Shown: positions 50,201-63,600 of the stretch, piece by piece | Numbering within the stretch: the first letter of the stretch is position 1 | How the letters are laid out: each line of letters opens with the position of its first letter | Source: Steromphala cineraria | Lineage: Eukaryota; Mollusca; Gastropoda; Trochida; Trochidae | Length of the DNA stretch: 64,000 bases | Direction of reading: 5' to 3' | Assembly (NCBI GenBank): GCA_916613615.1 | Contig: OU744723.1 | Location: forward strand, 25,938,710 to 26,002,709 | The notes under the pieces: generated by a model | Database searches by the model: none | Told to the model about the DNA's origin: nothing | What the model saw: only the letters and a program-made list of their open reading frames with translations | Translations under genes and position numbers: made by a program

Positions 50201-53200
50201 TTGATCGCTAACCCTTATTCATCCCTAACCCTATCCACTAATGTGACAAAAATTGTGTTTCTTAGACCTGAAGATATTCCGAAAATAACAGGCCAAACAG
50301 ATTTTTTACATATCAAAACTTTGTTCTGACAAAGTTTCAAGAAACAAAAAGCAACTTAACTCACTTTGTGAGCATGTTGATCGCTAACCCTTATTTCACC
50401 CTAACCCTATCCACTAATGTGACAAAAATTTTGTTTCTTAAAACTGAAGATATTCCGAAAATAACAGGCCAAAAAGACTTTATACATATCAAAACATTGT
50501 TCTGACAAAGTTTCAAGAAACAAAAAGCAACTTAACTCACTTTGTGAGCATGTTGATTGCTAACCCTTATTGTGCCCTAACCCTATCCACTAATGTGATA
50601 AAAATGGTGTTTCTTAAAACTAAAGATATTCCCGAAATAACAGGCCAGGAAGACTTTTTACATATCGAAACATTGCTCTGACATAGTTTTAAGAAACAAA
50701 AAGCAACGTTACTCAGTTTCTGACCATGTTGATCGCTAACCCTTATTTAACCCTAACCCTATCCACTAACGTGATAAAAATGGTGTTTCATAAAACTGAA
50801 GATATTACGGAAATAACAGGCGAAAATGACTTTTTACATATCGAAATATTGCTCTGACCAAAATTTCAGAAACAAAAAGCAAGTTAACTCACTTTGTGAC
50901 CATGTTGATCGCTAACCCTTATTTAACCCTAACCCTATCCACTAATGTGACAAAAATGGTGTTTCTCAAAACTGAAGATATTCCCGAAATAACAGGCCAA
51001 GATGACTTTTTACATATCGAAATATTGCTCTGACCAAGATTTCAGAAACAAAAAGCAAGTTAACTCACTTTGTGACCATGTTGATCGCTAACCCTTATTT
51101 AACCCTAACCCTATCCACTAATGTGACAAAAATAGTGTTTCTCAAAACTGAAGATATTCCGGAAATAACAGGCCAAGAAGACATTTTACATATCGAAATA
51201 TTGCTCTGACAAAGTTTTAAGAAACAGAAAGCAACTTTACTCAGTTTCTGACCATGTTGATTGCTAACCCTTATTTAACCCTAACCCTATCCTCTAATGT
51301 GACAAAAACGGTGTTTCTTAAAACTAAAGATATTTCGAAAATAACAGGCCAGGAATACTTTTTACATATCTAAACATTGCTCTGAGAAAGTTTTAAGAAA
51401 CAAAAAGCAACTTAACTCACTTTGTGACCATGTTGATCGTTAACCCTTATTTAACCCTAACCCTATCCACTAATGTGATAAAAATGGTGTTTCTTAAAAC
51501 TAAAGATATTCCCGAAATAACAGGCCAGGAAGACTTTTTACATATCGAAACATTGCTCTGACATAGTTTAAAGAAACAAAAAGCAACTTTACTCAGTTCC
51601 TGACCATGTTTATCGCTATCCCTTATTTAACCCTAACCCTATCCACTTACGTGATAAAAATGGTGTTTCTTAAAACTGAAGATATTCCGAAAATAACAGG
51701 CCAAGAAGACTTTTTACATATCGAAATATTGCTCTGACCAAAATTTCAGACAAAAAAAGCAAGTTAACTCACTTTGAGACCATGTTGATCGCTAACCCTT
51801 ATTTAACCCTAACCCTATCCTGTAATGTGACAAAAACAGTGTTTCTGAAAACTAAAGATATTTCGAAAATAACAGGCCAGGAAGACTTTTTACATATCTA
51901 AACATTGCTCTGACAAAGTTTTAAGAAACAAAAAGCAACTTAACTCACTTTGTGACCATGTTGATCGCTAACCTTTATTTAACCCTAACCCTATCCACGA
52001 ATGTGACAAAAATGGAGTTTCTCAAAACTGAAGATATTCCGGAAATAACAGGCCAAGATGACTTTTTACATATCGAAACATTGTTCTGACATATTTTTAA
52101 GAAACAAAAAGCAACTTTACTCAGTTTCTGACCATGTTGATCGCTAACCCTTATTTAACCCAATCCTATCCACTAATGTGACAAAAATGGTGTTTCTTAA
52201 AACTAAAGATATTCCGTAAATAACAAGCCAAGAATACTTTTTACATACCGAAATATTGCTCTGACCAAGATTTCAGAAACAAAAAGCAAGTTAACTCACT
52301 TTGTGACCATGTTGATCGCAAACCCTTATTTAACCCTAACCCTATCCACTAATGTGATAAAAATGGTGTTTCTTAAAACTAAAGATATTCCCGAAATAAC
52401 AGGCCAGGAAGACTTTTTACATATCAAAACATTGCTCTGACATAGTTTTAAGAAACAAAAAGCAACTTAACTCAGTTTCTGACCATGTTGATCCCTAACC
52501 CTAAAGAATTTTTTCATATCGAAACATTGCTCTGACAAATTTTTAAGAAACAAATAACAACTTAACTCACTTTGTGACCATGTTGATCGTTAACCCTTAT
52601 TTAACCCTAACCCTATCCACTAATGTGACAAAAATGGTGTTTCTCAAAACTGAAGATATTCCGAAAATAACAGGCCAAGATGACTTTTAACATATAGAAA
52701 CATTGCTCTGACAAAGTTTTAAGAAACAAAAAGCAACTTAACTCACTTTGTGACAATGTTGATCGCTAACCCTTATTTAACCCTAACCCTATCCACTAAT
52801 GTGATAAAAATGGTGTTTCTCAAAACTGAAGATATTCCGGAAATAACAGGCCAAGATGACTTTTAACATATAGAAACATTGCTCTGACAAAGTTTTAAGA
52901 AACAAAAAGCAACTTAACTCACTTTGTGACAATGTTGATCGCTAACCCTTATTTAACCCTAACCCTATCCACTAATGTGACATAAATGGTGTTACTTAAA
53001 ACTAAAGATATTTCGAAAATAACAGGCCAGGAAGACTTTTTACATATCAAAACATTTATCTCAGAAAGTTTTAAGAAACAAAAAGCAACTTTACACAGTT
53101 TCTGACCATGTTGATCGCTAACCCTTATTTAACCCTAACCCTATCCACTAACTTGATAAAAATGGTGTTTCTTAAAACTGAAGATATTCCAAAAATAACA

Positions 53201-55598
53201 GCCCAAGAAGACATTTTACATATCAAAACATTGCTCTGACAAAGTTTTAAGAAACAAAAAGCAACTTAACTCAGTTTCTAACCATGGTGATCCCTAACCC
53301 TAAAGACTTTTTTCATATCGAAACATAGCTCTGACAAAGTTTTAAGAAACAAAAAGCAACTTAACTCACTTTGTGACAATGTTGATCGCTAACCCTTATT
53401 TAACCCTAACCCTATCCACTAATGTGACATAAATGGTGTTACTTAAAACTAAAGATATTTCGAAAATAACAGGCCAGGAAGACTTTTTACATATCAAAAC
53501 ATTTATCTCAGAAAGTTTTAAGAAACAAAAAGCAACTTTACACAGTTTCTGACCATGTTGATCGCTAACCCTTATTTAACCCTAACCCTATCCACTAACT
53601 TGATAAAAATGGTGTTTCTTAAAACTGAAGATATTCCAAAAATAACAGCCCAAGAAGACTTTTTACATATCGAAACATTGCTCTGACAAAGTTTTAAGAA
53701 ACAAAAAGCAACTTAACTCAGTTTCTAACCATGGTGATCCTTAACCCTTATTTAACCCTAACCCTATCCAATAATGTGATTAAAATGGTGTTTCTTAAAA
53801 CTGAAGATATTCCCAAAATAACAGGCCAAGAAGACTTTTTACATATCGAAACATTGCTCTGACAAAGTTTTAAGAAACAAAAAGCAACTTAACGCAGTTT
53901 CTGACAAAGTTGATAGCTAACCCTTATTTAACCCTAACCCTATCCACTAATGTGACAAAAATGGTGTTTCTTAAAACTGAAGATATTACGGAATTAACAG
54001 GCCAAGATGACTTTTTACATATCGAAATATTGCTCTGACCAAAATTTCAGACACAAAAAACAAGTTAACTCACTGTGTGACCATGTTGATCGCTAACCCT
54101 TATTATCAAACCCTAACCCTACAATGTATCCACTTATGTGATAAAAAGTGTGTTTCTCAAAACTGAAGATATTCCGGAAATAACAGGCCTAGATGACTTT
54201 TTACATATCGAAATATTGCTCTGACCAAGATTTCAGAAACAAAAAGCAAGTTAACTCACGTTGTGACTATATTGATCGCAAAACCTTATTTAACCTTAAC
54301 CCTATCCAATAATGTGACAAAAATGATGTTTCTTAAAACTGAAGATATTCCGGAAATAAAAGGCCAAGAAGACATTTTACATATCGAAACATCGCTCTGA
54401 CAAAGTTTTAAGAAACAAAAAGCAACTTAACTCACTTTGTGACCATGTTGATAGCTAACCCTTATTTAACCCTAACCCTATTCACTAATGTGATAAAAAT
54501 GGTGTGTCTTAAAACTAAAGATATTCCCGAAATAACAGGCCAGGAAGAATTTTTTCATATCGAAACATTGCTCTGACATTGTTTTAAGAATCAAAAAGCA
54601 ATTTTACTCACTTTATTACCATGTTGATTGCTAACCCTTATTTAACCCTAACCCTATCCACTAATGTTATAAAAATGGTGTTTCTTAAAACTAAAGATAT
54701 TTTGAAAATAACAGGCCAGGAAGACTTTTTAAATATCAAAACATTGCTCTGAGAAAGTTTTAAGAAACAAAAAGCAAGTTAACTCACTTTGTGACCATGT
54801 TGATCTCTAACCCTTATTTAACCCTTACCCTAACCACTAATGTGACAAAAATGGTGTTTCTCAAAACTGAAGATATTCCAGAAATAGCAGGCCAAGATGA
54901 CTTTTTACATATCGAAACATTGGTCTGACAAAGATTTAAGAAACAAAAAGCAACTTAACTCAGTTTCTGACAATGTTGATCGCTAACCCTTATTTAACCC
55001 TAACCCTATCCACTAATGTGACAAAAATGGTGTTTCTCAAAACTGAAGATATTCCTGAAATAACAGGCCAAGATGACTTTTTACATATCGAAATATTGCT
55101 CTGATCAACATTTCAGACACAAAAAGCAAGTTAACTAACTTTGTGAGCATGTTGATCGCTAACCCTTATTTAACCCTAACCCTATCCACTAATGTGACAA
55201 AAATGGTGTTTCTCAAAACTGAAGATATTCCGGAAATAACAGGCCAAGATGACTTTTTACATATCGAAACATTGCTCTGACATAGTTTTAAGAAACAAAA
55301 AGCTACTTTACTCAGTTTCTGACCATGTTGATCGCTAACCCTTATTTAACCCTAACCGTATCAACTAACGTGATAAAAATGGTGTTTCTTAAAACTGAAG
55401 ATATTCCGAAAATAACAAGCAAAAAAGACTTTGTACAGGCCAATGTGACAAACAGGCCAAGAAGACTTTTTACACATCGAAACATTGCTCTGACAAAGTT
55501 TTAAGAAAAAAAAAGCAACGTAACTCACTTTGTGACCATGTTGATCGCTAACCCTTATTTAACCCTAACCCTATCCACTAACTTGATAAAAATGGTGT
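35225..55598 (+). repeat. Large segmental duplication within the array, copy 2
   Basis: It begins at the B-to-A switch at 35225-35230 and ends where copy 1 stops, at the equivalent of 35229. It differs from copy 1 by loss of 2,633 bp (15 monomers) at about 35610 and gain of 704 bp (4 monomers) at about 47431. After 55598 the type B text continues without a break (CTTAAAACTTAAGTTATTCC), so this copy retains the original right-hand continuation. Confidence 0.9.
47431..48134 (+). repeat. Extra four-monomer (704-bp) duplication in copy 2
   Basis: The segment repeats 46727-47430, including the rare markers TATCCGCTAATG, AATAAGAGGCAAAAAGGAC and GACATAACTGTTG. It has at least one difference (CCATTTTGG at 47597 versus CCATGTTGG). 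It is absent from the matching place in copy 1 near 27768 and accounts for the offset change from 19,665 to 20,369. Confidence 0.9.
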
Positions 55599-58500
55599 TT
55601 CTTAAAACTTAAGTTATTCCAAAAATAACAGGCTAAGAAGACTTTTTACATGTCGAAACATTGCTCTGACAAAGTTTTAAGAAACAAAAAGCAACTTAAC
55701 TCAGTTTCTAAACATGTTGATCGCTAACCCTTATTTAACCCTAACCCTTTCCACTAACTTGATAAAAATGGTGTTTCTTAAAACTGAAGATATTCCGAAA
55801 ATAACAGGCCAAGAAGACTTTTTACATATCGAAACATTGCTCTGACAAAGTTTCAAGAAACAAAAAGCAACTTAACTCACTTTGTGACCATGTTGATCGC
55901 TAACCCTTATTTAACCCTACCCTATCCACTAATGTGACAAAAATGGTGTTTCTCAAAATTGAAGATATTCCGAAAATAACAGGCCAAGATGACTTTTTAC
56001 ATATCGAAACATTGGTCTGACATATTTTTAAGAAACAAAAGGCAACTTTACTCAGTTTCTGACCATGTTGATCGCTAACCCTTTTTTAACCCTAACCCTA
56101 TCCACGAATGTGACAAAAATGGTGTTTCTCAAAACTGAAGATATTCCGGAAATAGCAGGCCAAGATGACTTTTTACATATCGAAATATTGCTCTGACCAA
56201 GATTTCAGAAACAAAAAGCCAGTTAACTCACTTTATGACCATGTTGATCTTTATTCCTTATTTAACCCTAACCCTATCCACTAATGTGACAAAAATGGTG
56301 TTTCTCAAAACTGAAGATATTCCGAAAATAACAAGCCAAGAAGACATTTTACATATCGAAACATTGCTCTGACAAAGTTTTAAGAAACAAAAAGCAACTT
56401 AACTCACTTTGTGACCATGTTGATCGTTAACCCTTATTTAACCCTAACCCTATCCACTAATGTGACAAAAATGGTGTTTCTTAAAACTAAAGATATTCCC
56501 GAAATAACAGGCCAAGATGACTTTTTACATATCGAAATATTGCTGACCAAAATTTCAGACACAAAAAGCAAGATACCTCACTTTGTGACAATGTTGATTG
56601 CTTACCCTTATTTAACCCTAACCCTATCGACTAATGTGACAAAAATGGTGTTTCTCAAAATTGAAGATATTCCGGAAATAACAGGCCAAGATGACTTTTT
56701 ACATATCGAAATATTGCTCTGACCAAAATTTCAGACACAAAACACAAGTTAACTCACTGTGTGACCATGTTGATCGCTAACCCTTATTATTAAACCCTAA
56801 CCCTACAATGTATCCACTTATGTGATAAAAAGTGTGTTTCTCAAAACTGAAGATATTCCGGAAATAACAGGCCTAGATGACTTTTTACATATCGAAATAT
56901 TGCTCTGACCAAGATTTCAGAAACAAAAAGCAAGTTAACTCACGTTGTGACTATGTTGATCGCAAAACCTTATTTAACCTTAACCCTATCCAATAATGTG
57001 ACAAAAATGGTGTTTCTTAAAACTGAAGATATTCCGGAAATAACAGGCCAAAAAGAATTTTTACATATCGAAACATCGCTCTGACAAAGTTTTAAGAAAC
57101 AAAAAGCAACTTAACTCACTTTGTGACCATGTTGATAGCTAACCCTTATTTAACCCTAACCCTATTCACTAATGTGATAAAAATGGTGTGTCTTAAAACT
57201 AAAGATATTCCCGAAATAACAGGCCAGGAAGAATTTTTTCATATCGAAACATTGCTCTGACATTGTTTTAAGAATCAAAAAGCAATTTTACTCACTTTAT
57301 TACCATGTTGATTGCTAACCCTTATTTAACCCTAACCCTATCCACTAATGTTATAAAAATGGTGTTTCTTAAAACTAAAGAAATTTCGAAAATAACAGGC
57401 CAGGAAGACTTTTTAAATATCAAAACATTGCTCTGAGAAAGTTTTAAGAAACAAAAAGCAAGTTAACTCACTTTGTGACCATGTTGATCTCTAACCCTTA
57501 TTTAACCCTAACCCTAACCACTAATGTGACAAAAATGGTGTTTCTCAAAACTGAAGATATTCCAGAAATAGCAGGCCAAGATGACTTTTTACATATCGAA
57601 ACATTGGTCTGACAAAGATTTAAGAAACAAAAAGCAACTTAACTCAGTTTCTGACAATGTTGATCGCTAACCCTTATTTAACCCTAACCCTATCCACTAA
57701 TGTGACAAAAATGGTGTTTCTCAAAACTGAAGATATTCCTGAAATAACAGGCCAAGATGACTTTTTACATATCGAAATATTGCTCTGATCAACATTTCAG
57801 ACACAAAAAGCAAGTTAACTAACTTTGTGAGCATGTTGATCGCTAACCCTTATTTAACCCTAACCCTATCCACTAATGTGACAAAAATGGTGTTTCTCAA
57901 AACTGAAGATATTCCGGAAATAACAGGCCAAGATGACTTTTTACATATCGAAACATTGCTCTGACATAGTTTTAAGAAACAAAAAGCTACTTTACTCAGT
58001 TTCTGACCATGTTGATCGCTAACCCTTATTTAACCCTAACCGTATCAACTAACGTGATAAAAATGGTGTTTCTTAAAACTGAAGATATTCCGAAAATAAC
58101 AAGCAAAAAAGACTTTGTACAGGCCAATGTGACAAACAGGCCAAGAAGACTTTTTACACATCGAAACATTGCTCTGACAAAGTTTTAAGGAAAAAAAAGC
58201 AACGTAACTCACTTTGTGACCATGTTGATCGCTAACCTTTATTTAACCCTAACCCTATCCACTAACTTGATAAAAATGGTGTTTCTTAAAACTTAAGTTA
58301 TTCCAAAAATAACAGGCTAAGAATACTTTTTACATGTCGAAACATTGCTCTGACAAAGTTTTAAGAAACAAAAATCAACTTAACTCAGTTTCTAAACATG
58401 TTGATCGCTAACCCTTATTTAACCCTAACCCTTTCCACTAACTTGATAAAAATGGTGTTTCTTAAAACTGAAGATATTCCGAAAATAACAGGCCAAGAAG

Positions 58501-60617
58501 ACTTTTTACATATCGAAACATTGCTCTGACAAAGTTTCAAGAAACAAAAAGCAACTTAACTCACTTTGTGACCATGTTGATCGCTAACCCTTATTTAACC
58601 CTACCCTATCCACTAATGTGACAAAAATGGTGTTTCTCAAAATTGAAGATATTCCGAAAATAACAGGCCAAGATGACTTTTTACATATCGAAACATTGGT
58701 CTGACATATTTTTAAGAAACAAAAGGCAACTTTACTCAGTTTCTGACCATGTTGATCGCTAACCCTTTTTTAACCCTAACCCTATCCACGAATGTGACAA
58801 AAATGGTGTTTCTCAAAACTGAAGATATTCCGGAAATAGCAGGCCAAGATGACTTTTTACATATCGAAATATTGCTCTGACCAAGATTTCAGAAACAAAA
58901 AGCAAGTTAACTCACTTTATGACCATGTTGATCTTTATTCCTTATTTAACCCTAACCCTATCCACTAATGTGACAAAAATGGTGTTTCTCAAAACTGAAG
59001 ATATTCCGAAAATAACAAGCCAAGAAGACATTTTACATATCGAAACATTGCTCTGACAAAGTTTTAAGAAACAAAAAGCAACTTAACTCACTTTGTGACC
59101 ATGTTGATCGTTAACCCTTATTTAACTCTAACCCTATCCACTAATGTGACAAAAATGGTGTTTCTTAAAACTAAAGATATTCCCGAAATAACAGGCCAAG
59201 AAGACTTTTTACATATCGAAATATTGCTGACCAAAATTTCAGACACAAAAAGCAAGATACCTCACTTTGTGACAATGTTGATCGCTTACCCTTATTTAAC
59301 CCTAACCCTATCCACTAATGTGACAAAAATGGTGTTTCTCAAAATTGAAGATATTCCGGAAATAACAGGCCAAGATGACTTTTTACATATCGAAATATTG
59401 CTCTGACCAAGATTTCAGAAACAAAAAGCAAGTTAACTCACTTTGTGACTATGTTGATCGCAAAACCTTATTTAACCTTAACCCTATCCAATAATGTGAC
59501 AAAAATGGTGTTTCTTAAAACTGAAGATATTCCGGAAATAAAAGGCCAAGAAGACATTTTACATATCGAAACATCGCTCTGACAAAGTTTTAAGAAACAA
59601 AAAGCAACTTAACTCACTTTGTGACCATGTTGATAGCTAACCCTTATTTAACCCTAACCCTATTCACTAATGTGATAAAAATGGTGTGTCTTAAAACTAA
59701 AGATATTCCCGAAATAACAGGCCAGGAAGAATTTTTTCATATCGAAACATTGCTCTGACATAGTTTTAAGAATCAAAAAGCAATTTTACTCACTTTATTA
59801 CCATGTTGATTGCTAACCCTTATTTAACCCTAACCCTATCCACTAATGTTATAAAAATGGTGTTTCTTAAAACTAAAGATATTTCGAAAATAACAGGCCA
59901 GGAAGACTTTTTAAATATCAAAACATTGCTCTGAGAAAGTTTTAAGAAACAAAAAGCAAGTTAACTCACTTTGTGACCATGTTGATCTCTAACCCTTATT
60001 TAACCTTAACCCTAACCACTAATGTGACAAAAATGGTGTTTCTCAAAACTGAAGATATTCCAGAAATAGCAGGCCAAGATGACTTTTTACATATCGAAAC
60101 ATTGGTCTGACATATTTTTAAGAAACAAAAAGCAACTTAACTCAGTTTCTGACAATGTTGATCGCTAACCCTTATTTAACCCTAACCCTATCCACTAATG
60201 TGACAAAAATGGTGTTTCTCAAAACTGAAGATATTCCTGAAATAACAGGCCAAGATGACTTTTTACATATCGAAATATTGCTCTGATCAACATTTCAGAC
60301 ACAAAAAGCAAGTTAACTAACTTTGTGAGCATGTTGATCGCTAACCCTTATTTAACCCTAACCCTATCCACTAATGTGACAAAAATGGTGTTTCTCAAAA
60401 CTGAAGATATTCCGGAAATAACAGGCCAAGATGACTTTTTACATATCGAAACATTGCTCTGACATAGTTTTAAGAAACAAAAAGCTACTTTACTCAGTTT
60501 CTGACCATGTTGATCGCTAACCCTTATTTAACCCTAACCGTATCAACTAACGTGATAAAAATGGTGTTTCTTAAAACTGAAGATATTCCGAAAATAACAA
60601 GCAAAAAAGACTTTGTA
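55434..60617 (+). repeat. 15-monomer higher-order repeat in type B (2,685 and 2,498 bp)
   Basis: The 213-bp marker monomer recurs at 55434, 58119 and 60617. The first interval is 2,685 bp, which fits 13 ordinary monomers plus one 187-bp and one 213-bp monomer. The second interval is 2,498 bp, shorter by exactly 187 bp, because the 187-bp marker monomer present near 56755 is missing near 59400. Flanking monomers match closely between units. Confidence 0.88.
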
Positions 60618-63600
60618 CAGGCCAATGTGACAAACAGGCCAAGAAGACTTTTTACACATCGAAACATTGCTCTGACAAAGTTTTTAGAAAAAAAAAGCAA
60701 CGTAACTCACTTTGTGACCATGTTGATCGCTAACCCTTATTTAACCCTAACCCTATCCACTAACTTGATAAAAATGGTGTTTCTTAAAACTTAAGTTATT
60801 CCAAAAATAACAGGCTAAGAAGACTTTTTACATGTCGAAACATTGCTCTGACAAAGTTTTAAGAAACAAAAAGCAACTTAACTCAGTTTCTAAACATGTT
60901 GATCGCTAACCCTTATTTAACCCTAACCCTTTCCACTAACTTGATAAAAATGGTGTTTCTTAAAACTGAAGATATTCCGAAAATAACAGGCCAAGAAGAC
61001 TTTTTACATATCGAAACATTGCTCTGACAAAGTTTCAAGAAACAAAAAGCAACTTAACTCACTTTGTGACCATGTTGATCGCTAACCCTTATTTAACCCT
61101 ACCCTATCCACTAATGTGACAAAAATGGTGTTTCTCAAAATTGAAGATATTCCGAAAATAACAGGCCAAGATGACTTTTTACATATCGAAACATTGGTCT
61201 GACATATTTTTAAGAAACAAAAGGCAACTTTACTCAGTTTCTGACCATGTTGATCGCTAACCCTTTTTTAACCCTAACCCTATCCACGAATGTGACAAAA
61301 ATGGTGTTTCTCAAAACTGAAGATATTCCGGAAATAGCAGGCCAAGATGACTTTTTACATATCGAAATATTGCTCTGACCAAGATTTCAGAAACAAAAAG
61401 CAAGTTAACTCACTTTATGACCATGTTGATCTTTATTCCTTATATAACCCTAACCCTATCCACTAATGTGACAAAAATGGTGTTTCTCAAAACTGAAGAT
61501 ATTCCGAAAATAACAAGTCAAGAAGACATTTTACATATCGAAACATTGCTCTGACAAAGATTTAAGAAACAAAAAGCAACTTAACTCACTTTGTGACCAT
61601 GTTGATCGTTAACCCTTATTTAACCCTAACCCTATCCACTAATGTGACAAAAATGGTGTTTCTTAAAACTAAAGATATTCCCGAAATAACAGGCCAAGAT
61701 GACTTTTTACATATCGAAATATTGCTGACCAAAATTTCAGACACAAAAAGCAAGATACCTCACTTTGTGACAATGTTGATCGCTTACCCTTATTTAACCC
61801 TAACCCTATCCACTAATGTGACAAAAATGGTGTTTCTCAAAATTGAAGATATTCCGGAAATAACAGGCCAAGATGACTTTTTACATATCGAAATATTGCT
61901 CTGACCAAGATTTCAGAAACAAAAAGCAAGTTAACTCACTTTATGACCATGTTGATCGCTAACCCTTATTTAACCCTAACCCTATCCACTAATGTGACAA
62001 AAATGGTGTTTCTCAAAACTGAAGATATTCCGGAAATAACAAGCCAAGAAGACATTTTACATATGAAAACATTGCTCTGACTAAGTTTTAAGAAACAGAA
62101 AGTAACTTAACTCACTTTGTGACCATGTTGATCGCTAACCCTTTTTAACCCTAACCCTGTCCACTAATGTGACAAAAATGGTGTTTCTTAAAACTGAAGA
62201 TACTCATGGAGTAACAGGCCAAAAAGACTTTTTACATATCGAAACATTGCTCTGACAAAGTTTTAAGAAACAAAAAGCAACTTAACTCACTTTCTGACCA
62301 TGTTGATCGCAAAACCTTATTTAACCATAACCCTATCCACTAATGTGACAAAATTGGTGTTTCTTAAAACTGAAGATATTCCCGAAATAACAGGCCAAGA
62401 TGACTTTTTACATATCGAAATATTGCTCTGATCAACATTTCAGACATAAAAAGCAAGTTAACTCACTTTGTGACAATGTTGATCGCTAACCCTTATTTAA
62501 CCCTACCCTATCCACTAATGTGACAAAAATGGTGTTTCTCAAAAAATTGAAGATATTCCGGAAATAACAGGCCAAGATGACTTTTTACATATCGAAATAT
62601 GCTCTGACCAAGATTTCAGAAACAAAAAGCAACTTAACTCACTTTATGACCATGTTGATCGCTAACCCTTATTTAACCCTAACCCTATCCACTAATGTGA
62701 CAAAAATGGTGTTTCTTTAAACTGAAGATATTCCGAAAATAACAAGCCTAGAAGACATTTTACATATCGAAACATTGCTCTGACAACGTTTTAAGAAACA
62801 AAAAGCAACTTAACTCACTTTGTGACCACGTTGATCGTTAACCCTTATTTAACCCTAACCCTATCCACTAATGTGACAAAAATGGTGTTTCTTAAAACTA
62901 AAGATATTCCCGAAATAACAGGCCAATATGACTTTTTACATATCGAAATATCGCTGACCAAAATTTCAGACACAAAAAGCAAGTTAACTCACTTTGTGAC
63001 AATGTTGATCGCTTACCCTTATTTAACCCTAACCCTATCCACTAATGTGACAAAAATGGTGTTTCTCAAAATTGAAGATATTCCGGAAATAACAGGCCAA
63101 GATGACTTTTTACATATCAAAATATTGCTCTGACCAAGATTTCAGAAACAAAAAGCAAGTTAACTCACTTTATGACCATGTTGATCGCTAACCCTTATTT
63201 AACCCTAGCCCTATCCACTAATTTGACAAAAATGGTGTTTCTCAAAACTGAAGATATTCCGGAAATAACAAGCCAAGAAGACATTTTACATATCGAAACA
63301 TTGCTCTGACAAAGTTTTAAGAAACTAAAAGCAAGTTAACTCACTTTATGACCATGTTGATCGCTAACCCTTATTTAACCCTAAATCTATCCACTAATGT
63401 GATAAAAATGGTGTTTCCTTAAACTAAAGATATTCCCGAAATAACAGGCCAGGAAGACTTTTTACATATCGAAACATTGCTCTGACATAGTTTTAAGAAA
63501 CAAAAAGCAACTTTACTCAGTTTCTGACCATGTTGATCGCTAACCCTTATTTAACCCTAACCCTATCCATTAACGTAATAAAAATGGTGTTTCTTAAAAC

